Positions 37,817-52,550 of a stretch of 64,000 bases of DNA are shown here, piece by piece. The position numbers were made by a program, and so were the translations under genes. The notes under the pieces are model-generated. The model did not search any database. It had not been told where the DNA came from and saw nothing but the letters and a program-made list of their open reading frames with translations. Within the stretch, counting starts at the first letter, position 1. Each line of letters begins with the position of its first letter. Origin of the DNA: Gordionus sp. m RMFG-2023 (lineage: Eukaryota; Nematomorpha; Gordioida; Chordodea; Parachordodidae); contig NC_088776.1 in assembly GCF_954871325.1 (NCBI RefSeq), positions 47,200,569 to 47,264,568 of the forward strand, given 5' to 3'.

Positions 37817-37974
37817 TCTAAAATATAAAAGCTGAATTCATATTGAAAAGAAAAAAAACCAATTATATAAAAAAAAAATATTGATTATTCTGCTATTAGG
37901 ACTAAGGACATTAAAAAAATGCGATTATACATTTTCTCGTAAAATTATTAAAATTCAAAAACTTTAAAAATTTC

Positions 37975-38263
37975 AAATTCCAAAAAATCTGGATAAATAT
38001 TCTACATTCTTTAATGATTTTGATAGTCTTACTAGGAGTATGTTCATGTACCAGTAGTATCGTTAAAAAAAAGATTTTGATATGTGTTAGTGTTATTAAA
38101 TGGCTCAATTTTGTTTTAAAAATTCCAAAAAATCTGGATAAATATTCTACATTCTTTAATGATTTTGATAGTCTTACTAGGAGTATGTTCATGTACCAGT
38201 AGTATCGTTAAAAAAAGATTTTGATATGTGTTAGTGTTATTAAATGGCTCGATTTTGTTTTAA
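37975..38263. repeat. recent tandem duplication, unit about 145 bp
   Basis: Unit 1 (37975-38119) and unit 2 (38120-38263) are nearly identical. By eye they differ by one A in an A-run and one A/G change. The unit includes the left terminus of a family D MITE (TAGTGTTATTAAATGGCTC at 38088 and 38232) plus its flank. Short open frames on both strands here are by-products. Confidence 0.9.
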
Positions 38264-38330
38264 AAAAGGCTATTATTATTTTGGCTAAAATCTAAATTTA
38301 AAATGGGCTAAATTGAGCCGTTTAACACGA
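38232..38330. mobile_element. family D MITE, copy 6, short and with duplicated left end
   Basis: It runs from TAGTGTTATTAAATGGCTCG to AATTGAGCCGTTTAACACGA, about 100 bp, so most of the interior is deleted. The left end also occurs 144 bp earlier through the tandem duplication. Confidence 0.6.
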
Positions 38331-41300
38331 ATCAAATTCTAAGAAATGAAATGACACTGATTTCGTACAAAGAAAATTTAAAAAAAAATGATTTATTACC
38401 TTCGCCAAAAGATATATAAAATAATATAATTCTCAATTGTGATCGTCCGTCATTTAATAATTATAAAGTATTGGAATATGGATTATTAAAATCCTCAAAT
38501 AATTACAATTTTTTTGGTTTTTTTAAAAAATTAAATTAAATTCTTTATAAAATATAAATTTGTTTTTTTTATGATTACTTTTTTATTATTTGTTTTTTTT
38601 TTAAAAAATCATATGGTATTTATTTATTTTATTATTAATAAAAAAAAAGAAAGAAGATGAATAATAAATATAATTAGTAATAAAAATTTAAAAAATATAA
38701 AATATATAACATGTTTTTAGGGGAAAAAGATGATAAGGGGAGAGACGTATAAATCAATAATGTTACATTTATATAATATAAAAATGTTATCGTGAAAGAA
38801 AAAATAAACAAAAATAAGCTTTCTGTGGTCAGAAGACCGTAATTAAATTGGCTCTAGCGACGTTAAATAATAACTTTTCGATTGGGAGAAGAGCGAAGGG
38901 AAAAAAATCAACAAAAACTTAAAAATACGAAAATTTAAATAATTAAATAATATGAGGGACTGAAGAATAAATTTCGAGAGAAATATTTTTCATCATTTAC
39001 TTACATATTTTTTTATCGAATAAGAAAGAGTTATCTTAGTAAATAAAAAATTAAGAAGGGAAGGTCTGGCTCTATCATTAAATGTAAATACTGTTTCTCG
39101 ATTACTTTGGTAAGCCAACAAAAAGGTTTATCGATAGTTTTTGTATCTTGTATTAGAATCATTTGTACAATTTTTCCCTGGATTTGGATAAGGATATAAA
39201 TTTTGGACACCCAAAAAACTAATTTTTCTTAAAAAAATCAATTTCCATTAGAATTTACTTACAAAACTGGACAAATTTTTTTAAACCGGGTTAGAAATGA
39301 AAGAAAAATTTTAGTATTTAAATTATAAATCATCATTTTTTGATTACGTTTTTAAAACAAAATTGATATATTTTTTAAGAAAAAAAATTAGATATAAAAT
39401 AGAGAAAAGGTAATATCGTATTTTTAAACTCACAGACCGGCTTCTAAAATACTTAATTTCCATCTTGTTCCTTAAAAGGCTCAAATTCGCTTCTGCATAG
39501 TCGAATTAATAAAGTGTGGTATTAAAATTAAATTTAAATGAAATTATCAGCAATACATTTAAATTTTTCAATTAACTGCTAGTTAGGACATTTATTTAAA
39601 TATTAGATTGATTTTCATATTTAGACTGAACAACTAAAACTATTTTGAATGGCTAAATTTTTTAAAACCGGGACCGATCGATAAATAAAGAAGATTTAGA
39701 AGAATTCAGTTCAAAATATACATTTGTGGGTCTCTACTTCTAACGAATGGAATGGAAAAAGTGTTTAAGAATAACGAGAATAATTTAAATAAAATATTTA
39801 GTTTGAGGAAAATTGTATTTTTGATGGAAACCAATAAGTATAAACGAATATAATATAATAAATATAGATTAATATGTATTTAAGTAATTTAAGTAAAAAA
39901 TTTAGTTATAAAAAATTTGCTTACATATTAATATATATTTTATACATTCAAATCAAAAAATAAATATAGTATAAGTTTTAGTTAAGTTTTTAATAAATAA
40001 ATATCGAAGGTCAAAAATGGTTAGTTTGATTATATATACAATATATATATATATATATAAATGCAAATATATATATATAAAATACAAGTATTTTATTTAG
40101 TTATAAAAATAGTAATACAGAAGAAATGGGGCATAATCTAGATTTTTTTATTGTTGTTGAATGACTAAGCTTCTTAATACATTTTAGTATAGCCTTTGCA
40201 ACCTAAATTTTATTTGACTGGCACAAGACCTGCACCTCATATTTGGTACATCATACATAGGAATATAAGCTAATGGGCGAGAGTTTAAAATATTTTGAGA
40301 ATGCAAAGGCAAGATGGGCTTATATTTATTGAAAATTAATTTTTAATGCATATCATTTCTTATGAGTTTTAGCAAAAATATATATTAAAATAAATAAAGA
40401 GCTAAATTTACCAATCAAATAATTACTAAGCATTGGGCGTGCATGACATTTTTCTAAAACCATGGACAAGCGGGTTAAAATACTTAAAAACGATGAGCGG
40501 GAGGCTAAAAACCCTCCGCATGCAGACCTAATAGTGAAATGGGTGTTGAGGTCAGATTATTCAAAAAGTGAATAAAAGGAAATTTATGATTTTTCAAAGT
40601 GTCCTCAATAATTGATTAAAGGTGACCATTTAGAGTAATTATCACAATTTCATATTCAGATTCTGGTCCCATTTTAATATTTTCTCCTAAAAAAATTTAT
40701 TTTTCTTTTATATAATTTTAATATTAAATGTCAATAGCCGAAAATATATTATAGATCCTGAAATCTACTCAAATAATTAATATTTATGTATCCAAATATA
40801 TCTGATGGAATAATATATTTTATAATATAAAATGATCTAGGGTTCAAAAATAAAAAGTTTGATTTTGGGTTTATATAAATTTTATATGGGTTTAGCGAAA
40901 AATATTTTCACAAATCCTGGTTTGCTGCTTTGAGTCTGTTTACAACGTTTGTGGCTAGATTAAGAATATCTATACCATATTTATGATTATGGTATAAAAC
41001 GAAGAATTTGAAATTTAAAAAATATATACTGTTAATTTGGCGGATTTGGCAATAAAAAGATTTACTCGCTTTTTCTAATATTTTTTTGTTATAATATTTT
41101 TTATTTTTCCACTTTGCGAAAGCATGTTCGCACAATTTATCAACAAAACTTTATTTATCGTTTATTTTGAAAAAAAAAGAGAGAAGTATGAGAGTAATAG
41201 AGAGTAGAGTTATCAAAGTGTTTTAAAATATTTTATGATGCTGTGAATGTGATGTATAAAATAAAAAGAATTTGAAAATTTTAAACCATCTTTTTTAATT

Positions 41301-44300
41301 CGAAAAAAAAATAATAGTAAAAAACCCATTTATTTAAAAAAATGCATAAAATTAATATAATTGATATGAAAATTAAATATGAAAGTACTATTATTGTAAA
41401 TATAAATTCGAAATTTTCTTAATTTATTAGTGGCCTTTAAATGTGAACTGGAAAGTTGAAAAATCGATAGATAACAGCAAAAAGTTTGACTGAGAGTATG
41501 GATATAAAAAAATATCCCTATATATTTATTTCGAAAGTAGATTTTAATACCCTACCCGATAATATAAAGATCTTTTAAAGCATTTCGAATAGGGGTATGG
41601 GAAACTGAGGCACATGATTCCAATTCTATTTATTTTCAAACAAATTAAATTAAATCCTAAAATGATTATTATAATATAAATACCAAGGCCTACAATAGGC
41701 AAGCTTTCTTACCCATCAATTATTTAAAAAAATTAACCAGCCCGTCTATAGTTTTCATTCTTCCTACCATATATTTTAAAATGGTGTTTAACCCTTTACC
41801 CTATTGTTTTAAAATTATAACCAACACACCCGCCCGTTCAATGTTTGAAAATTTTAATGGTTGGGGAAGGGAGGGAGGACTAAAATCTATCTTTTGGAAC
41901 TCTAAAACACCTTTAAGCAAAATATATTTCCTTATATCAACTAATTAAAATTTTATACGGAAAATATGTTTGCCTCGCGAAAAGGTAAAGAATATTCAAA
42001 TTATTTTGTCATAGGCTACTAAGATTAAATGTCACATATATATTATATCAAATGTAAACTTAAACCCTCCTCTATTACCTTTGTGTTATATGTATCATCT
42101 ACTAGTATTTATATATACTCTTTTATCGCCACTGAAGACTAGGGGCATGCTGGACAGGGGTAGAGTAAGACATTATACCACATTCTTCTTTATTCTAGAT
42201 AATAAAATTTTGGATTTTTAGTTTTCACATAATACTTATTAAAAAGAAATTTTTATTGAAAAATTAAAATATAATAAAAAATAAATACAAGATATTATTA
42301 AGTGAGCTACCGTTTGAGGGAGCTGAATTAATTTTTGGATAATATCTTGTTGAGTTTTATATGAAATCAAGTCTGCTATGCCCAGCCTCCCCTATTTCTG
42401 TCCGAAGTCTTTTTGCTCGATATATTTTTAAGCAAATTTATGTCCAACTACGATTTAAAAAATTGCTTTACTTCATCTTTATGGACGAATTTAAATTAAA
42501 TTTTCCTAAAGATTTATTAATGCGCTTTTATAAATAATTAACTAAGCAAATATTGAAATCGTTTTAGATCAGTAAAATTTTTTTTATTTCTTAAAAACAG
42601 GTAATATTATTTTTTTTTTATTAGGTCTATTAAATTGTTTTTAGCAGACACAAACACGACAAAAAAGTGGGCAATTGGAAATTTTTAAATATATGCAGAA
42701 ACAGTAAAAAAAAGAAAGACATACCAACCAGATGAGATAAATTAAACATAATATTTTATTGACAAATCTTATATTTAAAAATTACCTATCTGTTTCTTCA
42801 ATTACAATTATGAAGACCTTACAATCCCAGTCAATAGTTGCTACTTCTTAGTATCAAATTTCTGCTCCAATAATAGGCTGACCTTATTTTGGTTGAAACC
42901 TCGACTAGAAATATTATTTAGAATATTTGACAAAAATTTTACCCATTCTTAGAATTTGATCAAAGTTTATAAATGAGATATAGCTCTCTTATTTATTTCA
43001 TACTTATCCTTACCCTTAATAATATTTACTATTATACCAATATTATGCCTTTTAATTTAATTAGCACGCTGCACCAATAGCAATAACATTGGATGAATGC
43101 CTAAAAGTATTTATTAAAATTAAATTGTTAGCTATAATTTAATTAATCAATTTAGTAAAAAAAAAATTATTATAATGTAAAGTAAATGTATTATATTTTT
43201 TCTCTGTACATTTTGTCAAACAAAGCGAGAACTATAACTTTTCATAAAATTAAAAACTTTTATAAAAAAAGAATCAAAAAATATTTAGTTTGGTTACACT
43301 TATTATGTATATATTATTAGGTTTTATTTCATTATTTTTTAAATTTTTAAATTCTTACATTTTTCATTTCATTATCAATAAAATCATATGAGATGAGGTA
43401 TGCTATGTTTTTTTATTATTTAACATATTTATAAATATCACGTTTTGTAAAAAATAATATTTACATTTCTTTGGCAAATAAGTAAGGATAATTTTTTTTA
43501 CCATATTATGTTTTTAAAAAAGGTAAGAATAAAAAATAAAGAAGAAACGAACATTTGTAAAAATATTAATAATAGGATCAACCCAACCCCGACGAATCGA
43601 TCCAAATAGAACACATCCAATTCGTGCGATTTTTAAAAATGATAATAACTGGAATCAATCAAGTTATCAAAATTTTAAAAAGAAAATTATATTTGGAAGT
43701 CAAAATATTATTATTAAAGTACTATTTGAAATACAATTTTCAAATAATTAGATCTTTGTCCTACGATAACCCGATTTATAAAACAATTATTTATAAATAA
43801 ATTAGTAAAAGCAAATAAAATATATTTTTTCGAAAAAGACATTGCATTGGTATTAGTATTTTAAATGGAATCGGCGGGGTATTTGAAATATTTTTTTTAT
43901 AAAATAATACATTATTATTACCATATTATAAATATATTGATTTTTATTATTAATTTTATCTGCAATAGTTCTTAAATGTTGCTTAAAAGCATTCTCCATA
44001 AAGGGAAGAACTTTGAAAATATAAAATAGAGGTCGGCCCACCGGTTTGGAAATTTTTCATCGGGGTTTTCGGCCTCCCTTATACATTATTTTGTACAGTT
44101 GTCTGGCCCATCATATTTATCTAAGCTTATTCCTGATTTACAAAATATAAAGAATGAACCCGCAAAAAGTGTTCTTAATCAACACAGACTCCGCAGTACG
44201 GGGTGGAATCTATTCTTTAATAATTTATATAGTCATCCAACTTAAGTTTTGATAAATTACTACTATTAATATCAGTCAAATAAGGAGAAAAAATTTGATA

Positions 44301-47300
44301 AAAAGTACATAATTTTTGAGGAGAATAGTAAAAGAAGAAGGGAAAGACTGAGAAGTTTTAATCTTTATCTTAATTAAATTAATCATCTTAGAAAAAAAAA
44401 TCCCTGCCTGACAAAATAATGATTTAGCTATGCCCTCGTAATTTCAGTTCATAAATATTCTCAAATTTCATGATAGAAAAAACAAGGTAACAATATTTTT
44501 TTCCGATAAACTATGTGAGATAAAAAGCAGAGTCAAGAAAAGAAAAAATACGCTAAAGTTAATACATATATATATGATATATCGTGTAAATCTATAAAGA
44601 TTACCAATTGAATTCATCATTTCCTCTTCAACATTATGTAGAGAAATATAAAAATTTATAATAATTGAGAATATCTAGATAGGATCCTGTTCCAGTGTTT
44701 ATCAGGTTAACACAGTCTGTCATATCTTTCTTAAAATAATGGCGATGACAGCCTCTGCCTAACGTAGCTTTTCAAAAACAAGGGTCTTCATTCCAATTCA
44801 CAGATGGGATTAAGTAATTTAACTCTATAACAAGCATTTACTATACAGCGTTTATAATTTGAATTAATTTTGTACAATTTGTATATTTGCAATAATTTTT
44901 ATATAATAAAGTCATGTTTTTGCCTAATTCTATTTTTATTTATATAAAATATACTTCATATTAAGGTAGTATCACCAAATTGCTGGGATGGGGCAAAGTT
45001 AATACACTACTGAAGGCACTTTATTATTAATTGATACAAAGATTTATGAATAAAATGTTTTCCCGTTTTTAGTGTTTCAATTTCGAGAAGCAGAAATTGT
45101 ATTATTTATTTATATTGTTTTTTTAACTTGGTTTTAAATGGTTTAGGTAATTCCTAAATAAAACTCTATTTTAGGTTTAATGAGAATATATTAGGTATTA
45201 AGTATATTATAAATATTGCATTTGATTAGTTAAAAATTCATATAGTTATAATATATTTGTTCTGACATTAATAAATGTCCTCAATATTTATGCGCACTCA
45301 TTCGTAATATTCTAATATATATCGAAACTAAATTGTAAAAGTTGAAATTTATTTTGAAAAAGAGCCTCTAAGAGTTAAGTTTAATAAAGTATTAATGTTA
45401 TATAATTTTAAATTATTAAATTTAATAATAATTTATTATAATATAATTATTATACATAATTAAAACAAATAAAAATTAATAAAAAATTTTTTATTAAATA
45501 ATTCACAATCGTTTTTAATTTATATAGGTTAAAATCAAAAAAAAATTGAAATTCAAAATGTTTCAATTTTATATATGTTATATTTACATTTAATTATAGT
45601 ATTATAAAAATTGTAATAATTATATTACAACACTACAACAACTAAACTAAGTATTACTTTCCATTAAATTATGACTAATATAATAAAGAAAATATATAAA
45701 AATGGAATATGTCTAAGAATCAAATATTATCATTATATAAAATTATAGGATTTTCTAATCTTTTTAATTAGAAACTGAATAATGTTTATTTCTATGGTCG
45801 GCATTCGTTAAAAAGAATACATTTAATCCATTTATAAGTATCTGAATTGTAGCAGGATTAAAAAGATATGGGTTAGGATTAATAAAGTTTGAGTATGGAT
45901 TAGGGTTAAGTTAAATTTAAAATTGTTTTTAATAAAATTAAATAATTTTTAAAATTTATAAGAATCTCACGGATCATGTGATAAAGAATGAAAATAAATT
46001 AACAGTTGTAACGGTAATTATATTGAGTTGGACCATAATCTAATTTTATACCTGTATAAATAATATTTGTGTCTACTTTTTAATTAACATTCCCCCCCCC
46101 CCTTTTAGCTATATATTTTAACGTTCTCTCTATTAACTCTGTGTCTTTCTGGATCTTTAAAAAGCGAGAGAATTCCGAGTTATTTACTAATAACACATAT
46201 ATAATAGTGGTAAGGAGTAATAAATATAACTGATATGTATAAAAACTGAACCCTTAGCTAAGATGAGAGGGACAAAATTTATATGAAAAAAGGACTAAAC
46301 TAGACAAAATAGTAAATAATAACTAGTTAGAATCTGAACTCAAAAAAAAATATTGTATTTTCTTATCGCTAACTAGTGTTTATTTGAAAAGGATGGAGCA
46401 TTTTGGTACAAATTTTATTTGAAATAAAATTAAACAGGTATTAATTATTTTATATCTAATAATAAAAATCTTAGTATGTTATATATTTTTTTTTTAAATT
46501 CATATTTTTCTTACACATCTATGTTACAATTTTAATTCTTAAAAATTATACTGAAATACTAGAGAATGATAGTTATAAATTATTGTATATATTATATACT
46601 TATAATATCTTTTATTCTCCATACTTTTCAATAGATACTACTTTTTCAAAAAAAAAAAATTATATATTATTTTTTTTACAGTTATTATACAAATGCAAAC
46701 TATTACAAGTTAGGAAGAGTTTTCAAGTTAAATTTTTATTTTACATTATGAATTGAATTCCTATGCCAATACAATATTATAAAATTTTAAATTATATTAT
46801 GCAACCTTATGCACGAGATATTCATCTTATAATACAATATAATATTTATTTCATTTTGAAAAAGGTAAAAAAATATATCAAGCGCAAAGCACAAAAATAA
46901 ATAAGATGAATAAAAGGATCAAAAAGTAATAATTCTGTCTCCGATAAAGAAAAAAATAACGGGGTAAAATGATCATACACAAAAGGAAGAGAAGAAGAAT
47001 TATTTTTTTAAAAAAAATTTAAAAATGAACAACTTAATAATCCATTGATTAGAACATATTATTAAGTATTATTATAAGCTAAACCGTCTCACAAAAAAAC
47101 CTTCATTGTAATTTCGTTTACATATTATGAATGAAGAAAAACTTCAATTCTTTAATCGTAACTCCTTAAACTAATCCTCTGTTGTAAAAAAAATAATATA
47201 ATGTTCCACTTCCCGATATATAAAATTTTTAATACAACTTCCAATTGCAATCATTCATTTCGGTTTTTTTAAATTAAGCCTCTTAAAAAAAGATAATAAA

Positions 47301-48744
47301 TACTTTTAAAAAAATATAATGTTTGAATTGTTCTTAGGTTTGCTAACGAAATTTACCTTTTAAATTTAGGTGAATAGCCATAATTATATATTATATTTAT
47401 ATACCATCTCTTCTTTACTGTTTCTTTATTGTTAACAATATAGAATAGATAAATATATATAATTATCTATATCTCTTCAAAACAAAGTCTATAATGATAT
47501 TCGATAGAAAAATTTTTTAAACAATGATATTTTAAATTTGAAAGATTTTAAGATTGAAAATCTAGAATTTAGTAAGGTCAAGCGTTATTACAGGGTGGGG
47601 AAGTTATATTAAGTCAAAAACAATATTCACTCGTTTCTTTTTCATTAGCGGAAAATGGTGATATTATAATACAATTTTATGGGTTTGACTAAACTGCAAA
47701 TGCCAAGGTAAACTGCATGCAGTATAGAAAAAAATGATAAACATAGGATAGAAAATCCTATGAGGTTGGAACTTATAATTCATAATGAATATATAAAAAT
47801 ATAATAAAAGTCACTTTATTCATCAAATTAAAAGAGAATGAGAAACTTTCGCCCGGCATGTTGGGACGTTGGTCCCGTCCCAATCCTTCCTTGAAAATCA
47901 GCCTTAAAAAACGGCCCGACTCTCATAATGAATCTTATAGGTCATTTATATTATAATTTAAGAATTTTATACTATAATATAAATAAATATGATATATTAG
48001 ATAAATTAATTATTATCGGAAGCTTTTTTATCATCGGTATTTATTGGATTTAATTATATTTCTAATATATTTCAGAAGTTTTTTAATGGTTATAGAAGAG
48101 TTAAAATAAAAAAATATTTGATATATCTATTTGCCTCACCATAACCCATTTCCACCCTAATTAATAAATTTTATTCTACTAATTAAAATTGTTACCAAAA
48201 TCAATTTTCTTTATATTTTAAACTTCAACCCTAAGATTGAATAAAAGATTTCATATTAAAAATGGGACATACATTTCTATTAAATTTGCAGGGGATAATT
48301 TTTACCTTAAAATTAGATTTGCATATATTGTAGAGTTTATAAAAATTATTTTTACATCAAAAGAAAACTTTCTATTTGAAATTTGATTGTGTTTACTTAA
48401 AATATTAAATAGTATGTAAAACAATGGTTATATAATTTATATTTACAAAGTAATTAAAGAAAATGGCACTTTAAATGTAAGTTATAATAGTAAAAGTTTA
48501 TATCTAAATATTTAAACTTTATCCCAGATATTTCAAAAATTGATAATAAAAAAATTCTTTTAATTTGTGAAATCATTTTTTTTAAATATATTTTATATTC
48601 ATTTTGAATGGCAATTTCCAAAATTAAAATACTAGTTAGTAAGAATTAGTGGAAGTTAAGAAAAAATAATATTTTTTGTTAGTTATTTATACTTTTCCAA
48701 ATTGAATCTAGCCATTACTATAAATCCATTTTAAATAACGTTTA
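38331..48744. other. long AT-rich gene-poor stretch
   Basis: No gene is supported over about 10 kb. Visible items are an (AT)n microsatellite at about 40043-40060 and on to 40078, 11 C at 46092-46102, and a GC patch at 47848-47930 (GGGACGTTGGTCCCGTCCC), perhaps a repeat fragment. A 75-codon minus-strand frame at 40908-41135 matches nothing I know. A second GC patch at 44030-44110 is unexplained. Confidence 0.5.
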
Positions 48745-49030
48745 TCCATGGCCGCATTTTAATTTTTATGTATATACCCGAGCCAGTAAATGTTTTTTTA
48801 AATTCCCGGGCCAATTCAGGCCTAAATTTTTTTTAAAAAAATACTCAGGCAGGGTGATATAATTTTTAAAACGCCACTATTAGCTATAAAAATTAAAAAC
48901 AAATGAAATATATTTTTAAAAAATCTGAGCCGGGCCAAAAAATTTATCTCAAAAAAAATTCGGGCCTGGCCGTGCCTAAAATTATAAAACCTGGGCCGAG
49001 CCGAGCTAATGGTACCTCTGCAGGTCTCTA
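48745..49030 (-). repeat. family A hAT-like MITE, reverse orientation
   Basis: Read in reverse it starts TAGAGACCTGCAGAGGTACC, the same as the element at 50437. The core TAATAGTGGCGTTTTAAAA-like sequence and CCCGGGCC/GGGCCTGGCC blocks are present. The left boundary near 48745 is approximate. Confidence 0.65.
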
Positions 49031-50436
49031 TTGATTAATTTATAATTTAATATATTTTTTTTTACCTATGTTCCTGATATTTGATATTATAACTAAGATT
49101 AGTAAAGTTGCAAAATAATATTTATTTTGTAAGGATATTGGAATTAGAAATATAAATTTAAATTAAAAATAGAATAAAAAAAATATATTATACTAGATTA
49201 TACAAAAAATTCCAATTATAAAATAAAATTAAAATTTTTTTCCAATATTTAAAATTAAATTTTTTTTAATATTTTAAAAGTTATAAATTTTATTATTATA
49301 AATTTATTAGATATTATAAAAAAAATAAAATAATAAAAACTAATAACAATATAATAAGTAAAATATATTTAATAACATTACTACAACAAATTATCATAAT
49401 AAATAAATAGTAAAACCCATAATATAGACTGCCTCCGTCAGAAATAATAGCACATTTTAAATATATAATAGAGTGTACGAGTAACATTCTTCATTAACTC
49501 TTTAATAATTAATTGTATTCTTAATTTTTAATTTCCTTTTTCTTATATAAATTAATTTACGAATTTCCAAAAAATCTATACATATTCTTTGAATATTAAT
49601 ATTTAATATAATAAATAGCTCTTTTCGCATAATATTTAATTGATTGAAAACCAGTTTGAAACCAATGTTTAACAAAATAAAAAATCTCAGACTAAGATGG
49701 ATGATCACGGATCTAAGAGTTATAAATATGAGGACGCTCTAAGTATTAGTCATATGGCCTGGCCTAAAAATTGATAGAAAATTTATATTAATTAATTTTT
49801 TATAATATATGTGAAACGAATATTACCATTTGCCATTCTAGAATTTTTCTTTTTGCTAATAACTTTAAAAAAAAATACTATCTACCAAATGGACTAATAG
49901 AATTAATCACTAAACATTGATAAATATTTCAGAAAAAATGATTTTATCACTTTTCAATTAGAAGGTTAGCTAAAGTGTTGTTGTTAATAATTATTTTCCT
50001 TTAAATTGGCTACTATATTGGTTGAGGCACATAATAGGTACTAATCATGAAACAAAATAGCCTCTCCACCACCTTTAATAGAGAGATATAAAGATATAAT
50101 ATTTTTAAAAAGCAAATTAAAAATAACCACAGGAAAATAATGCTTAATCAGAATTTTTATGACCAGGCCGAATGTCGGGCTAATGGGAGTTTGAGAACGA
50201 TTCCCCTCTCCAAAAATATTGTTCATAACCCCCAATTTGAGTAAATCTTGGTCACGCCACTTTAAATGCCTAAAAGTATACGGGTATGGGGTAATATATG
50301 TATCACATTAACATTTTTGTTTACTTTTTTATTCAAAATGGTATACATCATGTAATATATCAAATTATCATTTTCCTTGGCTATGGTATAAAAATTAGAT
50401 TCCACAAACAATAAAAAAATAATTGTATAAATATTT
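49031..50436. other. AT-rich intergenic DNA with one solitary transposon-like end
   Basis: At about 50250-50263, TTGGTCACGCCACT is the reverse of AGTGGCGTGACCAA, a hAT-type end similar to CAGTGGCGTAGCC. The following ACCCCCAATTTG suits such an element. No partner was found. The open frame there is part of this repeat. Confidence 0.4.
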
Positions 50437-50682
50437 CAGAGACCTACAGAGGTATTATTTGCAAGGCCCGACCCGGATTTAAAATTTTTCGGCCTGGTTC
50501 GGATTTTTTTAAAAAAATTTCCAACCCGGCCCCGATTTTTTTAAAAATATATTATATTTATTTTTAATGTTTATAGCTAATAATGGCGATTTAAAATATT
50601 TATTAAAAAAAATTCAGACCCTGCCATGGTATATCTAAAAAATTATACTGGCCGGGCTTAGGGCCGGACCTGCAGGTCTCTG
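50437..50682 (+). mobile_element. family A hAT-like MITE, well-kept short copy
   Basis: The ends CAGAGACCTACAGAGGTA and CAGAGACCTGCAGGTCCGG (reverse) are near-perfect inverted repeats. The flanks AAATATTT and AAGTTTTT share 6 of 8. The core TTTTTAATGTTTATAGCTAA, then TAATGGCGATTTAAAATATT, is the family consensus. Confidence 0.75.
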
Positions 50683-52550
50683 AAGTTTTTTTAATAAGAA
50701 TATTAAATACTGTTAGCTTTTCATTTTACTTGTTATGAGGAATAAATTTCGGAATAAGTTTGAGCTCAAGAGCCATTTTTATTATTTTCTTCTTATTATT
50801 TATTTGGTGCTTATATCTATAGTTGGTTAATGGCTAAATGTGGGCTAATTGGCTCAATCTACAGGCACTTGCCGGAGAAAATCCATTAATATTAAGGAGT
50901 TTTAATTTATATTAGTTTCTTCCAAATTTGAGTTGCTATCTTTTTAAGAAAAACCACAAGGCCAAAATAATAGTTTTCGGCTAAAAACTTGGTTTCGCCA
51001 ATTTTTTCAGCTGGCTAAGAATTGGCTTAAAGTGTTAAAAATATAGTAATTACCTAACTATATTATATCGTTGTTAACCAACATATATAATTAATCCCAT
51101 TGATATCCATTCTGGCATAATCATATACAATATTTGGTTTTCATGTAGACATTGTAGGCTGGCGTTCGATTTTATCATTTTAGTATAAACCACTAACCCG
51201 TAACTTGTACTATTACGTGTGCACTTGCGATGAAATGTTATCCAGTTTCTTTATCCAAAAATCATTTCAAGAACTTAATTTTTTTTAATATTTTGTTACA
51301 ATCACCATTTGAAAAATTTTAGAAAAAAATTAATCTTTCTTTCAGGAATTTTCTAATTCGTTTAAAGTTTGTTTTTATGGGAAATATATATTTAATCGTT
51401 GTTTATATGTGGACTTCTAACACTGGGGTATAGTGCAAGATATCATTAAAATTAGAGGGGAATAAGTTATGAAGATGCTATCGTTATTTGAATAAAATTG
51501 GGTGGGGAAGAGGTAGTTTTGATTCCCCTTTTTGCTAAATTCGATTTGGTAGGAGGGAGTGGTGGTAAAATTTGGAGGGGGTTGGCGGTAAAATTTTAGA
51601 GTGATGCACGGGTGTTAAATTTTAAAAGGAGAAAGATTGTCATTGGCTCAGGGAGTGTAGAAGGCCCTATGTTTATAACATAATAAAAGTGATAGATCAC
51701 CATACAATATTTCTCCTCCCACCCCACATATATTCTCTTAAAGTTTTTAGATTGAATTGAAAATCAGGGCTTATATTCTCAAATAATTTTTTAACTAAAA
51801 ATTTACATATAAGATAATTTATAAGATAACATATTTGAACCAAAATAATTGAAATGAGATATATATGTTTTAAATTAAATATCGTTGTTAAAAAATAAAT
51901 TGTATTTGTGTATATTAGTACGTAGTATTATCATACTTGACAAATAATATTATAGTAATTATTATTTCGTTTTGCTTCTTCTTGAATGTTTGAGAATGGT
52001 TCATTAAATGGCAAAATATATTTTTGTTACAAAAATAACCAGAAATTTAATAAATTATATTAATATAGCTAACATCCATAAAAAGATATTATATTCTAAA
52101 TAAAATTAACATTTATATTTTATACCAACCAGTGTATTTACAATGTTTTTATTTCATTTTACAGGTGTGTGTGTGTGAGTATACATATAGAGAAAGATAT
52201 TTATTTATTTTTTTAAATCACCCTTTTTAAAAATGAAAAATTTACCAAAAAAAATCGTATCTGCGATGGTGTTTTGTGTTAATAACCCGCACTCGATGCT
52301 TTTCATTATCTTATAATATTTAAAATTGTAATAAAAATGGTTTTTATTTTATAACTAATAATACATACAATATAAAAATTAATTTAAAAAAATATAATAA
52401 ATATAAATTTACCATTTTGAAAAACTATACTTAAGTGAACCTAGGATATTTTATTTTAAATGTAAACTCGGATTTTCATCTCTTTTTAATAATTTGGAGA
52501 TGTGATAAAATATGAGTAAAATATACATAAATTATAAAAGTATATATGTT
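50683..52550. other. AT-rich intergenic DNA with a G-rich patch
   Basis: At 51490-51625 one strand is G-rich (GGGTGGGG, GGAGGGAGTGG). It contains three spaced copies of GGYGGTAAAATTT-like words, at 51561, 51584 and about 51610. A (GT)n stretch lies near 52166-52177. No gene seen. Confidence 0.45.

Noticed and set aside
40908-41135. 75-codon minus-strand frame starting MCEHAFAKWKNKK
   Set aside because: No recognisable domain, no neighbouring exons or transposon ends, and such lengths are expected by chance. Not called as a gene.
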